From positions 28,449,379-28,513,378 of the forward strand of contig OX235263.1 in assembly GCA_944472135.2 (NCBI GenBank): DNA of 64,000 nucleotides, read 5' to 3'. Each line of letters opens with the position of its first letter. Position 1 is the first letter of the stretch. Below are positions 1 through 13,190 of this stretch, piece by piece. Made by a program: the position numbers and the translations under genes. Source of the stretch: Trichobilharzia regenti (Eukaryota; Platyhelminthes; Trematoda; Strigeidida; Schistosomatidae). The notes below the pieces were generated by a model. That model saw nothing but the letters and a program-made list of their open reading frames with translations, was not told the DNA's origin and made no database searches.

Positions 1-3000
1 CATGTCCATGAGGTAACGTCTCATGCATAATACTGTTCATCTGGTGAGTACAGTGACAAAATTCAAAATACCTGGAGTTTGCTATCGAGACAGAGACGCC
101 ATATGTCTGTGTACAGAAAATGTTAGTTGAACTCCTCCAACCGTCGTGGTCCTAATCCCTCTATGCCTAATAATGGTAATCCCTAATCATATTTTCGCTC
201 TGAGAAATTTTCCATTTTTCTATTCAATTTGTATATCCTTCCTTTATTACGTCAATTTTTACTATTGCTATTCTCACTTTCAACTGTCCTCGATAGTATA
301 TCACATGTTCTAATTGTCATTCTCAATCGATAAGAAGACGTATTTTGTCTGAATCGTGTAATGTTTTTGCGAAACACATTCCGAACAATCTGATTGCACA
401 CAGAATTGTCATAGGAGTATATATCAAATTTTAAGAGTTAGGAGATGAAAAAAAGTTGAGGTTAAAAATTTTTTTTAAAAACAGTTAAGGTTAAAATTTT
501 AAGGTTAAGTTAAAATGATATATTGAAGGTCAAAATAACAATGAAAATCACTAAACTAAATAATGGCACAGTTGATGAAGGTAACCAACCATGAGCAACC
601 AAAATTATTCAGCATCAGCGAGGATATTTGACAGGAGTCTCTTTTCTCGGTTATCTACAGAGCATATATTCAGTTATGGCCATCGCATATGATTATGTCA
701 AAAAGAAAATAGGAAGGGCGAGATACACGTTCATTGAGCTAAAAGAAGACAACTTCATTGAGTACAAACGACAAGATTTGTATTGTTTCAAGACTGTCGA
801 ATCAGTCCTTTTTGGTTTAGAGACTATGTGAGCATCACTAGGAGCACTTCCCATCGGATATTTAAGTCTTTTCTCAACAGCTGCTTTCGTTAGCTCAACA
901 TCAAAAGCCTTATGGTTGGCCAGAAGAGACTGAAAGAAAGAAATTCTAACAAGCGAGAAAACATTCAAGGACCTATTGTTTAAAAACCGCGTCGAGGAAA
1001 ATGCAGATGGATAAGAAAGATAGAAAACACACCGTTGTTAGACATCAGGCATAAAGCCACCAAGTGAGATCCAGAAGCGAAAATGAGATTTCAGCGTTAA
1101 TACGAGGGAGACAGAGAGAAAATAGTTCCAGCAGGAGATTAAGGGAGGTAACGTTGCTCACTCATATTGAAATTGGAAAACAAAACGCAGGACGATGCAG
1201 CCTGACTCACATTGTGAAGACGGGAATTTTCATTGTTGAAAAGCAGAGAGTACTATAGAAGCACATCAAAGTAGTGGCTGTAATAGAGAATAACCTCAAG
1301 CTCTAATTTAGTCTTGCTATGAATTCACAGTCATGCATTGGCTTTTGTGAAAACTAGTCACTTTTGACTGATGTGAAAATGATTTATTGAATGAACTACG
1401 AATCCAGTCTAGTTGACTAATACCGGTCACCTCGTAACGCAATATTCTATCTTTACCACCTTCACCAGTTCTCCAAAATGTGACTATGAAATGATTTTTG
1501 CTAGACGCTCATTTCCAAATTTACAGAGATCTGTTAATCAAATCTAACAATCTATGCCTTCACTTCTATTCTACTTTCAAATTTTCAATTTAAGAAATAT
1601 ATTTAGCAAAAAGATGTCTTTCAGCTAATTCATCAGTAAGCTCTTCACTCGTATCTATGTTATATTATATCGCGTGAGGAAGTTTAGACAAAAAGTTAAA
1701 TACAAAACCAATAAAAGTAGTATGGAATGCAATATAAGGGTTCGCGATTATAACCACAGTTCTGTGTCACGCGGAAAATCACGGTCATATATAGAATAGT
1801 TCATAAAAGTTGCAATGGAGTGTGAATCTATAGGATTATTCAGCAAGTGTTTATTTTTGCTGAGGTAGTAGTATGCGTCATGCACAAATGATCTATGGCA
1901 TAGCAATGGCTCACCATGCCAAAGATTAGGAATGTCGTCTAATGTATGAATTAGTCATTCTTCTGCTGTTTATTCTTCCGAAATGAGGTGCAGTAATATA
2001 GTGTATGAAATGCGCCATCAGCTACCCAGAATTAGGCTTAAAGTGTAATAGAGGAAAGCAAAGACAAATGACGCGGAGAGCAACTAACAGAAACAATAAT
2101 ATTCAGCACAATTAGAAACAACAAATGCACATGTCCTTTCAGAAACCCATAATATAAGCTGAGGAAAAAGTGTTTGATAAATATTTCATTTCCTGAGTTA
2201 GAATAATAAACCTACGAGATATTGTGATATCCATCTGTGTTATCAAATTCAGTGGAAACCGACAGTTAATGCATTTCTGTACCAATTCACTGATAGTTTT
2301 AGACACTGTAAGGACACCGAGCTCATTAATGCGACATCTCATCCACTGAACTAGTTAGCTTCAAAATAGATCATATTCTATATACAGACATTTGTACATC
2401 ACGGAGGCATAATTAGAAAGATTCGATAAACGTTTGTCAGACTTATTGTCAATTACTCCAATAGTTTCATATTATCACGACGGATTATTGCTTGGTCATG
2501 GAACACTTCATCAGCTATTCCTTTGAAAAAATAAGTAAATACGCACTCTTGGGGAAATTTCATGTCCAGGTGTATCTGAGAATTAATCTACACCAATGTT
2601 TACTAATGATAGGCATCTTTCAAGTCGGCTAAACAGCAGTCTTGTTTAGAAAGTACGTTCATTTATTTCAGTTGCAAGAATATTTCCATTGAATGCACAA
2701 GTTTGGACATGGAGTACTTTTTGGTGAGGGGCGTGGAAGGAGTTGTCTTACTTCTCCTCATGTTCGCTATCAAACCACGGTAAATCACTGACGTCAACTC
2801 AAAACCGTAACCCTTCTCGAATTGACTACATGAGTTGTACGATACCACAGTGTGTTGTTTGTAGTTCTTTACCTATTTTTCATGATGTGCTAGACTCCAG
2901 TAATGCCTCGTCCGGTGGAAATGGTGGGCAGATTAGACAGCTTACAAATGATTATCTCAAACTCTGTAGACCATTTGTGCGAATAATAAAGACAGGTTCG

Positions 3001-3654
3001 CTATCTGCTACCGACCAGTGATGCTTACAAATTTCGTGGAGTGACAGCTCGTATTATGTCAGCAACAAACTTCGGGAGTAACGCAGTATCAGTGAATAGT
3101 TGCAGGGTGATGTGCGTTCGGAGAGGAATAACGATGACAACCAGTGGGCAGTGTATCTAATATGTGACTGAGTGTACACAATTACATAGACTGTGAAACG
3201 CTGCTTTCTATTGACACCAAGATTGTGCTATTTCAAAGCTTTGAAAGTATCACACTGCCACTTTGTCCAATACCAGGTCTTTTCTGGATCTGCTTTATCA
3301 GATAAGTGGCGGTAATTGACCACCTAGAATAGGTAGCCTTTTTGCCGTATTCGGCATTCAGACTGGGTGAACTGAATAAGATCAGTCAAGTAAACAAACC
3401 ATTCCGTGCGCCATGATTTACAACAAAACAGCACCAATCTCGAAATAAACTTAGTATGATGTATGATTTGATTGCATTTCGGTTTTCGATAACGCGTGCG
3501 ACGATTGTGGGTTGAAGGATTTACTGCACATACAACTGTGTCACAGAATCACCTGTGTCTGTCGATTGCTTCATTACCTACAAGATCACTACCGATTTGA
3601 AGAGCTAACCCAGCATCTCAAGCTGGACTACAGGACCGCTAAAACATATAACAT
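1..3654. other. Unassigned AT-rich DNA
   Basis: No gene or classifiable element was recognised here. Open frames are short and lack splice-site support. One stretch, about 2336-2420, resembles the outer part of the long inverted repeat at 17.1-19.0 kb (shared word TTAGCTTCAAAATA followed by similar sequence), so it is probably an old relic of that family. A 92-codon plus-strand frame at 2743-3021 is open and contains several Cys and Ser residues, but nothing in it was recognised. Confidence 0.5.
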
Positions 3655-3838
3655 GCATCGGTGGCACAGTGGTTAGGACTCTCGCCGACCATGCTTATGG
3701 TCCGAGGTTCGATTCCCTGCCTAAGCCCACCTGATATCTATGATCGGCCTGCAAAATTTACGCTAACGATAACATATGCTGAAAATTACATACTTTTACC
3801 AAAAATACAGTGTGGAATCAAGCTGTAACCAAAAAAAT
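3655..3838 (+). repeat. tRNA-derived SINE, copy 1
   Basis: The 5' head looks like a tRNA gene. It has an A-box-like TGGCACAGTGGTTAGG followed about 40 bp later by a canonical B box, GGTTCGATTCC. The tail (GATATCTATG..CTGCAAAATTT..GTGTGGAATCAAGCTGTAA) is shared with the minus-strand copy at 40176-40541. This head-plus-tail structure marks a Pol III-transcribed short retroposon rather than a tRNA gene. Confidence 0.8.
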
Positions 3839-4040
3839 ATTCTTTCAAATGAATTACACTGATGTATCGAATAGTTTCAAAATATTCAAACCCACAACTC
3901 ATCCACCGCTAGCCAATGCGATTGAAAAAATTTCTTTTAGGGAAACGAAAAGAGAGTGAAAATCGTGATAATTCATAGTAGTTGCTTCAACTAATTAAAA
4001 TCTACACACTCAGCTATAACATCCAGTGGTGTCAGCAACA

Positions 4041-4867
4041 TAAATTAAGTGATAACATCCAGTCCATTGTGAGCTGAGAATGATAACCAGAAACACACTG
4101 AACCCTTCACGAGTGGAAAATCTAGGTAAGAGGAGTCAAACACAACAATAACCTTACCAGTGTCACTTACATTGTATGAGAGTGTATGTAGGTGTCAAGC
4201 ATAATGAACAAAACTAATATAAAACGTCATTTGAATAAAGCTAGAAAAACAGTTTTGCAAAACAATTTAGAAGCATCATATATTCCGTTGCCTTGTCATC
4301 AGTTAGTCACAGACCAAACAAATTATTAGGTGAATGTATAGCAACCTTTTAAACTACCCTTGAATTTGACATGATGTCAGTTGACAGTAGGTTCTGGACT
4401 CAGTGAACAAAGCTCAGAAAATTAAGCTCATAAATCATTGGCACAAGGAGTTCAAATTTAAACAAAGTAAAGTATTTTTTGATTGCACACTAATCAGTAA
4501 CTAACGTAATGCGTCCAGTCGTATCTTTGGTGCGGACTGAACTCTATCGGTCAAGCTTGCAATGTGACCACCATGATAGGTGGCTCGCCATGGTTGAAGA
4601 TGCGCCTTGCTGATGAAAGCCAACTAGCGCAAAACCTAGGTCCAAGGCTTTTAGCCGATTGCCTCCAACCATCGAATAGCAACACTCACAGTGCACCGTA
4701 ATGGCGAGCTTTATTCAAACGACGTTTTATATTAGTTTTGTTCATTATGCTTGGCGCATACATACACTCTCATACAATGTAAGGTTTTACACTCGTGAAA
4801 GCCTCAGTGTGTTTCTGGTTATCATTCTCAGCTCACACTGAACTGGCTGTTATCACCTAATTTTTAT
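4041..4867. mobile_element. Foldback/MITE-like element with ~160-200 bp inverted arms
   Basis: The left arm (4041-4242) and right arm (4707-4867) are inverted copies. Shared blocks include GAGCTGAGAATGATAACCAG and AACAAAACTAATATAAAACG. The left arm carries about 50 bp not present in the right arm. The 460-bp spacer has no transposase frame and contains a copy of another short repeat family (4501-4690). Long arms and no coding capacity fit a non-autonomous foldback or MITE element. The target duplication was not resolved. Confidence 0.7.
4501..4690 (+). repeat. Short hairpin repeat family H, copy 1
   Basis: This shares the words AAACCTAGGT..CAAG and GATTGCCTCCAACCATC with 39791-39995. Part of it is present in inverted order at 11220-11400. 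The 39.8-kb copy has a 13-bp target duplication, so the family is mobile. It is short and non-coding. Confidence 0.6.
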
Positions 4868-5199
4868 TGATATTTCTGAAGAATTGTCTCTGTGGAATGA
4901 GAGCAGTAGTCACTCCACAAACATGCCTAATTTTCAACGTGAATCATTTGACATTAGGCATCAATAGGTAACTGTTAAATCAATCATTTTTTCGTGGTAT
5001 TACACATTTTTTCAAATTATTTAACGCTGTATACTTTCGAAGGCTCATTCAGTTTCGATGATATCAAGTTAAAGGTATGACTGTTATTCAGTGGTTCGTT
5101 CGATGATTATGCATAGAGTAGTGATTTAATTTGCACATGGTTAGCTTCTCTTAAATCCAGCTCTTTTGGATAGTGGGATCACCTCCAGAACACCCTTGA

Positions 5200-6780
5200 G
5201 TTTGTACACGGTATCGTGGCAGAACATTTTGCTTGACGTGGACAGGATCGTTATTCAGCGTCACGTTAGACAAGGTGTACAGTCATTCTGTCTTTGATAC
5301 ATTGACGATGATATCTTTCTTATAAATGTTAGGTACTTTTACTTCCTTCTGCACTTTCTGTACTAGTCACGCTCGAACATCCACTGAGGATATCAACTGA
5401 GGTTCAAGCATCTGTTCTTATACCTTTTGGATTAACCCCAGCTGGTGCTGCTGCTTTCCCATCGCGCTGAAATGAAATTCATACTAATTGCCTCGGCATT
5501 TTTGCCGATACTGTGTCTGTCAATGGAATGTCTGGAGGTGTAGAAGACAGTGGCCTACCTTCATCCCACTGATTATTATTTCCCTTTTCTTAACTCCTTT
5601 CACTTTGTCACCTTTCACTCTTTCATGTGTATCAATGTCTTACCAGAAAGAGTGAATTCAGATTCTCATCTGATTTCTCACTAAGTCGTCATCACCATCT
5701 AATCTTTCAGTTCTTACTTATCCGCAGTCATCCATTTCCTCTTATTTTCTTTAAAAAATTAGCTACATGGGTTGCCTTGGTTGTGCTACATAATTTCTTT
5801 AAATTTGCTCTGATGGCTGAGATGAATGAGCGATTTTTAGCTTAGTCCTGCAGTTCCTCAGCGTTGAAAATGAAGTGTGGCATGTTTTCAGAGTTTTTCA
5901 ATGTTTATTTTTCTTTCTTCGCAAGTAGACTTATCGTCCTGAGGAGGATCTGGATTTCGTTGATTGAATATGTCTGATTTCACACTACCTGGAAGATATG
6001 CAAGTAAAAAGCAACAAGATGGCAGAAGAAGCATCAAAGATAAGACCTCCTTCAGATTGACATGGAGAAAACAGATGGTGATGACGATTCGTCGACAGCA
6101 GCAACAATGAAAACAACAGCCAACAATCAGCGTAAATTTGGGGAATCTGGAAGCAGCAACTTCTTTCACCTACCTTTCTGGGAAGTATCGTTTCAACTAT
6201 AGGTGAACGGAACTGATGAGGGCAACAAAACAGTGAGGATCGGTAAAGCAAAGCATCTTTCAAATCTCTCCAGTTTTTATGAAGGTCAACAGCACGCAGC
6301 ATGAAAACGAGATCCGGATTTTCAACTCCAATGTGATGTCACTGTTACTTTACGGATGAGAGACTCAGCTCGCCATGAAGAGCATTTCAAACAAACCACA
6401 GACTTTCATCAACAGCTGCTTTCGCCCAATACTCAAGATCAGATGGCCGAAAAAGATCAGCAACAGTGATCTCTGGGAGCGAATCAACCAGGAAGTGATT
6501 GTGTCGAAAATTTGCCTGAAACAATGGAGGAGGATTGATCATACTCAGAGATAACCATCAAGTGAGATCACACACCAGGCCATCGCTCCACTTAACCTCT
6601 AATAGGAGGCGGTTGGTTGGTAGTCAGTGCGAGGCTGATAAGGAGGAGGCCGTGTGAATAGGAGATGAAAGCATATGGGCAGAGGTGGAGCCGGGTGAAA
6701 ACGCTGACGGAGAAGAGAACAGTTTCTTGCATTGGATATATTTCTGAGCCTATGCCTGCTGCTCGTCTCATTTTGTTTTC
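5200..6780 (+). pseudogene. RTE-clade LINE, reverse transcriptase C-terminal remnant
   Basis: Plus-strand translation, broken by stops and shifts, shows the typical C-terminal RTE region. It includes an RQGVQ-like segment near 5260, the SFTYL segment near 6170, IRIFNSNV near 6310, then FINSCFRPILKIRWPKKISN and SDLWERINQE (about 6400-6510) and KQWRRIDHTQR near 6530. In intact RTE elements these follow the palm of the RT. Catalytic motifs are not intact, so the copy is dead. The minus-strand frames at 5888-6302 are shadows. Confidence 0.7.
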
Positions 6781-6789
6781 AGCATGTTA

Positions 6790-9160
6790 TCTCCCTTTTT
6801 TGAGATTGAGATAATTTTTGTCTGACTTTAAGTATGTCAATCTGGCAACACCCATTTCACTTTGTTTGTACTGTTTTGCTCGTGCACACTGTTTTCAGTC
6901 ACTGAACTAATAAAAAGTCTAATAAGGAATCTCCATTCTTGTTTATTTCCTCTAGAGTCTCTAGGCTTAATTTGGATCTCTTCTGATGATGCCTGCTCCC
7001 AGTTTGGCATTCATATAGCCTAACAGGATTTTGACGTCCTTTTGCAATACTATTTAACGTTGTCTACATAGGTCGCCCCACACTTCCCTTTGATTATTCT
7101 GAAGGATTTTTGTCTCACCTTCATGAAGGCTTTGAATACTGTTTGCTAATATCATGGTAGTGTGCTGCAGTGTGCTCCTGTTTGTCTTCTAGGTGATCCT
7201 AATCGATTACCCACTCTTCGGTTAAAAATTTGTTGAGTCTACTACCATTCTATTTACTATTACAGATTGCAGAAAATTCGGTTGCATACTTCCTTGAAAG
7301 TTTCTACTCGCTAGCACCATGCTGTTCCACTGATGTGAGTAAAGAATAGGTTTTACTTTTGTACCTATTGTACTCCTTGAATACTGTTTAGAGAATTTTT
7401 TGACTTTTTGGAGTAGAGTCACTAGCCCTAGGCCAAACCTCACATGGATATATTTTTATATAGATCCTTGGCTTTGAAGGTATTCTATTGATTCACTGAT
7501 TTTACTGAGGTAAGCTTACTAGTTCGAGCCGTGACCTACCATCCTTATTCAAATATTACTCTCATTTGATCAATGAACACTTTAGGGTTTCAAGCTATAT
7601 GAACATGAACAGTACTGATCAACATGTGTTTATCTAATTTCTGTTTTTCATCAAACTGGCAACGAAAAAACCTGATTATTCTATGTGATGATTTAACTGA
7701 TTAGAAGTGTCGTCTGCAAAGTACATTTGATGACAATAATAACAATATGAATAATATTAATCATTTTTTCACTGCTGTTAACATGCTAAACTGAGAGTTA
7801 AATAAAAACTTTGCCAAATACTTTTCCCTAATGATTTTGTACTTAAAACAATTTTATACGTTAACTTTATTATGCTTGCTCGGTCGTATTACGTGAGATG
7901 TAAGCTTTTTCAGAACCTTTCTATTGATAATCTGACAAAGTCATGACTGATTATGGGCACTGAATACAGTAAAAGCTCGAAAACATGAAAAATAATTCAT
8001 TTTCTTCGAAATGACCAGTCACTTTTAAATCGCATGCTTCAGACAAACCATAATAGACATACTTTGATACCAGGAGCTTGATTTCAGGAAGTAAAATAAG
8101 ACGACAAAATCCTTCATGCATTCCCAGGAACGTCAGTCTAATGAATATATCGAAGACAGTAATGAACTACACAATTATAATTCACATTTGTGAATTGAGT
8201 GAGTTGATTTTACAAAAACAGAGTCAATCTAACCAATGTGGCCCCAATAGTCACTGTCAGTCAGTTTAAAATGAAATGGGTTATTATTCGAAAAACCATT
8301 ATGAGTAATATGTATTTTGATAAAGCCTCACAGTGTTATACTGTCAAACCTTATCAAAATAAATTTTACCACAATGCTCGAATTCTATTCTTATATTAAG
8401 GATTCAGAATTCCATCTCATCAACTTTAAAGGTTGAAACATATCAATAAAAATTCTACACGACCATCTTTCAGGAATCCAAAACAACTATAATCATATTG
8501 ACCATGTAAAATACGATAAGGTAACTCCGATAGAGAATGAAGTGTTTTTGCCACTTATGTAAACTTAGTGCTACTGGCAATAGATAGGCATCATATTGCG
8601 TACGGACTCATCGGGCAGTATCAGTTTACAAGTATCTTATACCTATGGAGCCGAACGCTTGCCTACAACATTATTACATATACGCAGATGTATAAACCCT
8701 CATTATTAGCTGCATTTGTAACTAAAAATGCTTTTCATCGCGTATTTTTAAAATTCTACGCAGATACATCTCTGCTTCAAAAACAGCAGGAAATATATAT
8801 CAAGTGCCACCCTGTTGTGACTGTCACTCAACTGAATGCATTTTGTGGCGTGAGAATATATTTCCAGTAGTGTGATACCTACAACGCATCACCTGTTAGT
8901 GAAAGCATTAATAATTTTCATGTAGCTATCCTACCCATGACGCAGCTTTCACTCAGTGTGTTTAATTGAAATCAGTTCGACATGGTTTGTGCATGCATTG
9001 ATTCAATGGGTACAAATCCATATCAGAAAAAATTTTTACGTATACTATATATCAGAGTAGCATATGGTTCAAAGAGTAGTAGCAATATTCCATATCAGGG
9101 TTTTTGGGACTGCTTTAATCAGAAGCTGTAGCCACTGGTATATATTACGGCGTAACACAC
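6790..9160. other. Unassigned AT-rich DNA
   Basis: No gene or element was recognised. The 60-100-codon frames have no family resemblance and no convincing splice sites. Confidence 0.4.
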
Positions 9161-9169
9161 GCCTTTTGA

Positions 9170-10140
9170 CGACCACATAAAGGAGGGATAGTTGAACCAG
9201 ATGGTTTAAGCTGTTCATACATCTATGGAGTAATGATGCATTTTTGCTTCAATTTCGTCAAAGTTTTAGATAATTCCTTCTCAATATTATCTGATCAGGT
9301 GATTTTAGAAATTTTTCTTCATCACTCAGGATGGTACATAATTTATTGACATAATCATCACGATTAAGAATAACATTACCTGATCCCTTGTCTGGACGAA
9401 TCAGTATTATGTTTTTGTTGTTAAGCAATTCATCAAGTTGTCTTTTGTGTTCTTTTGATAACATTTGTCGTTGTCTGCCTTGCGTTCTTTGGTACTGGTA
9501 ATAACAATGAAGTAATGAAGATTTGAATTGTTCAACGTCTTCGCTAGACATTGGACTCAAGTCAAGTGCTTGATTCGTGAGATTTTCAAACTGAACTTTT
9601 GTGTCTAATTCGTTGACTCTGGACGAAACAGTAGAGAACTTCAGACCCAGAGATAGGATTTGCATTTGAATATCCGACAAAGTTAAATTAGAATAGTTAA
9701 AAACGTATTTCTCTGGCGAATCCGGAAACTTAAAGTGAGATTCGATTGTTTTACAACTTTTCAGTATATTTATTTTAACATCTTCAGATCGTTTCTTTAT
9801 AACGTCAGAAATATAATCCTCAAACAGGCTACATTCTGTCTCTGTCAGTTCAAACAAGAAATGCCTGCTTTGAGATACGTTATTCTCAAATTCCGGAAGA
9901 CGCGTTTGTATGGCATCGATCAGGTTCAACGCATGACGCTTAAGGGTTCGACCGTTTGGATAAATATGATTACGGCGTAAAACTTTCCAGTAAAATTTTG
10001 GATATTCTCCATTCTTAATGCAGCTTTTGAGAGTATCAGAATTAGCATTCGCTTCCGCGAGCTTGACAGAATATCGTAGAAACTCACTAAGTCCCTTTAC
10101 TGTCAATCGGTCCTTGCACGCCTTTAAATCTCAAAAAATA
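9170..10140 (-). pseudogene. Penelope-like element, N-terminal half of RT
   Basis: A 282-codon minus-strand frame (10106-9258) matches the N-terminal part of Penelope-like RTs. It has the YVFNYSNLTLSDIQ segment, a QFENL segment, FKSSLLHCYYQYQ, and the diagnostic block IILIRPDKGSGNVILNRDDY near residues 235-255. After a frameshift near 9258, the next RT segment (LKPSGSTIPPLCG) is visible at about 9190-9225. The catalytic palm and endonuclease of this copy are missing. It sits directly downstream, in the same orientation, of a PLE endonuclease end (10479-10900). Confidence 0.8.
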
Positions 10141-10478
10141 CCCATTTATTCATAAGTAAAAACACAGTTTTTGTTCAGTGAAGAAATTTCTTTTCAATGA
10201 GTTCATTTTCAATCTGTACAGTCGTATTTATATTGCAGAAAAATGTTATTAAGTGGCACTAAATAATTGCTCAGTCAATGTACGTATATATGTGATAAAA
10301 GTTATAAGGGGTAGAGTTGAAGTGGATAAATTACAAAAATATTAAAGATTGTTCTATAACAAAAATGTCAAGTGTTGTCTAAAAATTTTGAAATTAGGAG
10401 TACGATCACGATAAGAATGAAGATGTGAAGTGGAAAGAATTCAAGTGGTAAAATAAAAAAAAACTAGAAGGAACATTA

Positions 10479-10900
10479 TTATGACCAAGGTAAAGAAAGG
10501 GGTTTGACAAAACGCTTTTGAATACATAATTTAGGTTTCTGTTCATGTATAGCTAAAGCTTCGGCTATGCATAAGTGAAAAAAACGTAAACTTTTGGATC
10601 GAATCGATTTTGCCATGTATATAACTTTGAAAGATGAATCACGTGGGGCTAAATGACCAGACTCATACAGGTGATCACAAATAGACGACTTTGCAGTTCT
10701 ACGTTCGCCTTTCATTAACCAAACCGGATAGTGTTTAGCTACACGTTTTCGGAGATTACGCTTACAACTTCGAATATAAACAGCTCCACAAGAGCAAGTA
10801 AAAGAGTAAATGTACATAGATACACATAGACGTTTGAATTTTAGATGAAGATGTAAGGCGGTATCTAACACCTATTACATGCTGAATGATAACCACACAC
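10479..10900 (-). pseudogene. Penelope-like element, C-terminal GIY-YIG endonuclease
   Basis: The 130-codon minus frame contains YIYSFTCSCGAVYI, a GIY-YIG-like core with the expected paired Cys residues. It continues with LRKRVAKHYPVWL, HLYESGHL, SFKVIY and IAEALAIHEQKPKLC and ends with the typical PLE terminus PLSLPW. An Arg replaces the Gly of the usual YIG. No RT from the same copy is visible upstream. The 370 bp between its stop and the next RT frame is AT-rich and is probably terminal-repeat/UTR sequence of a tandem pair. Confidence 0.8.
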
Positions 10901-10949
10901 TAATGATTAAAAATCACGAAAGGAGACGGATTTGATTAGTAATAACGTG

Positions 10950-13190
10950 AGTGTTCACAAGTTTAGATGTTCTCAAAAACTACTATCAACCGATTATATT
11001 ATTTTTTCATAAGTTTAGAATTTTTCGATATACTACTATCAATCCATTAATAATGAAGCGCAGTCTGGGATCTCCAGACAATCCACCATTATTTATCTCA
11101 CATTTAGGTTGAATCTTTTCTAATCACAACTGAATGTGACTCATGTATTCTATGAGTATAATTTGTTCGGACACTGCCCTTTCTCTCATACAAAATAAAC
11201 TGCATCAGTTAAGTTTGCGATGAGGACACCATTTTAAGTAGCTCACCATCACGGTGCGCAGTAATTTGATGATATTAAATGATTGAATGCAATCAACAGG
11301 GGGCCTTGGACCTAGATTTAGTGCTAGTTGGCACTTGTTAGCAAGGCATATCTCCAATCTTGAAAGAACTCCTTTCCTCTCTTAGATTTGAACCCGCGTC
11401 ACCTATGACTGGAGTCAAAGATGTTACCAGTGAACGCTAGTGCTCGCGATTTGCCTCCTGTTAGACAGTATTGGATAATTTGGTTGGAGACTAGTAATTG
11501 ATGTGCTCTGTCTTGTCTCCAAGTTTATCTGCTAAGCAGTGATAATTACTTGTGGAGAGCGTTACTACACCCAGCGCCAGGTTAACTGATATTTATATGT
11601 GAAACCTTTTATCAAAGGAAGGAGAAGGAATTCCACAAACCAGAAACCTAGAAGTGATTCTTATACAAATTTTTAAAATATATCGTGCACAATATACAGC
11701 TAACAGGACAAGTGAGTTCACGATTGCCTTATGTTTAACTGAGAATAATTCAATGATATGTATGTAATGTTTCATTCAATTTTTATCGAAAATATCTGTC
11801 GACAGTTTCATAGGTTGCAAAGAAAGCACTAATATTTATATGAGTGTATTAAATGGCTCTTTTTCGACTCATATTTAACTAAATAAACCTCTCAGATTTG
11901 AAGACGCCATTCTGAACACCTTCATATAATACTTACTCTGCAGCACAGACTAAGTGGCGTAGTAGACATGTATCAGATATCAACATGTGATGTGACCTTC
12001 TTGGCTTTCTTAGCTGTGGGATAGTTGTGTTGTGTTATCATTTGGTGATGCGTCGGTAGACGTTCTCGGATTCGATGCAACTGCCTGATTCATTTGATTT
12101 ACACTCTGTCAGATATGACTGCGTTGCACCTTCCTAATTTTCCCTATTTAGTGCCTAAATTTAGCCGCTACTCATTACGTATTCAGCATCATTATAAAAT
12201 ATGGTTGAAATTGCTCTTATTTCAGACAGTAAATCTCTTCGAAAATGGTCAATAGTCGCTGATAGTATAACTATCGTGGTAGATGTTGTGATCACTGTTA
12301 AAAACAGTTTCTCAGAGGGCCTTCGAATCAGCCGCTGATACTCCACTAAGAAATCCATCTGGTCACACCATACCGAGGATCTAGAATAAAAGGGAACATT
12401 CTGTGAATAACTTGTGTCTTCTTCCTCAAAATGACATGGAGTGATGAACGCCGTTCCAAATTCCTTTGAAGATAGCGTTTACTCGTCCTCATAATCATAC
12501 TAGTCTTTTCTGTAAAATGTTCTTCCCGCGCATCTGAATGGTGCTTCTCTTTCCACCCATACCGTTTTAAGTTTGTATATCAAGTGAAAAAGTAACCAAA
12601 ATTTCACTGCTTTCGCAGTCTAATTAGTGACTGTAAGTATTTGATTACGGATGAGAAAATCAAGCAAATTTGATGGCTGATACCATCAGGGTTCATAAGT
12701 TCAAGTGTTCTCAACTAATTACCTTGAACTGGTTAATTGTAAAACTTGAGCTTAAAACTTCAAACGAGTGAAATTTTATCTATAGTATATTCAAATCAAC
12801 TCGAGTTCGACCACAACTGAGTGTGAGTCAATTTATTCTTTGAATTTGTTCACGAAGTGGTAAGAAGACTCTTTTGATTGCTAAACAAAGTTCTCTGCCA
12901 TTCTACACAACACTTTCCTATCACGTAATCCATACAATCTAAAAACAGAATGATTTCATTATTAAATCTGTGGCCCATCAAAAGTTCATCGAAAACCTCT
13001 GTTTGCAATTTCAAAGATTCCAACGGAGACAGTAATGTTGATATGAGGGGATTAAGTGACTCTTATGTTAGGTTTTGTTTAGTTTACTATACCCCTTAGG
13101 TTTGAAAGACAAAACAAAACAATTTCCCTGAGGCACAGACTAAGTGATGTCATTACGACGTGCATGGCTAATATACAACCTAATGTCCGC
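10950..13190 (+). repeat. Pair of degenerate direct repeats
   Basis: Segments near 10955-11190 and 11944-11990 recur in the same order near 12690-12860 and 13130-13180 (for example TTCACAAGTTTAGATGTTCTC versus TTCATAAGTTCAAGTGTTCTC, and CACAGACTAAGTG in both). The offset drops from about 1.68 kb to 1.19 kb inside the pair. This fits insertion of the family-H repeat region (11200-11580) into the first copy. The parent element is not identified. Confidence 0.45.
11200..11480. repeat. Short hairpin repeat family H, copy 2 (rearranged)
   Basis: GTAGCTCACCATCACGGTGC and the sequence after it match the 39.88-kb copy in direct orientation. The following block, GCCTTGGACCTAG..GCTAGTTGGC, is the reverse complement of part of the 4.6-kb copy. 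This suggests a member with the two hairpin halves in alternate arrangement. Confidence 0.45.

Noticed and set aside
3661..3725. tRNA gene
   Set aside because: The A and B boxes are good, but the acceptor and other stems do not close, and the sequence continues into a tail shared with 40176-40541, so it is a SINE head.
5888..6302. Overlapping 93- and 105-codon minus ORFs with Cys/Leu-rich sequence
   Set aside because: They are shadows of the plus-strand RTE remnant.
9170..10900. A novel permuted PLE with N-terminal endonuclease
   Set aside because: The endonuclease ends with the typical C-terminal PLE signature (LSLPW) and a stop, so a tandem of truncated canonical copies is simpler. It is kept only as a question.
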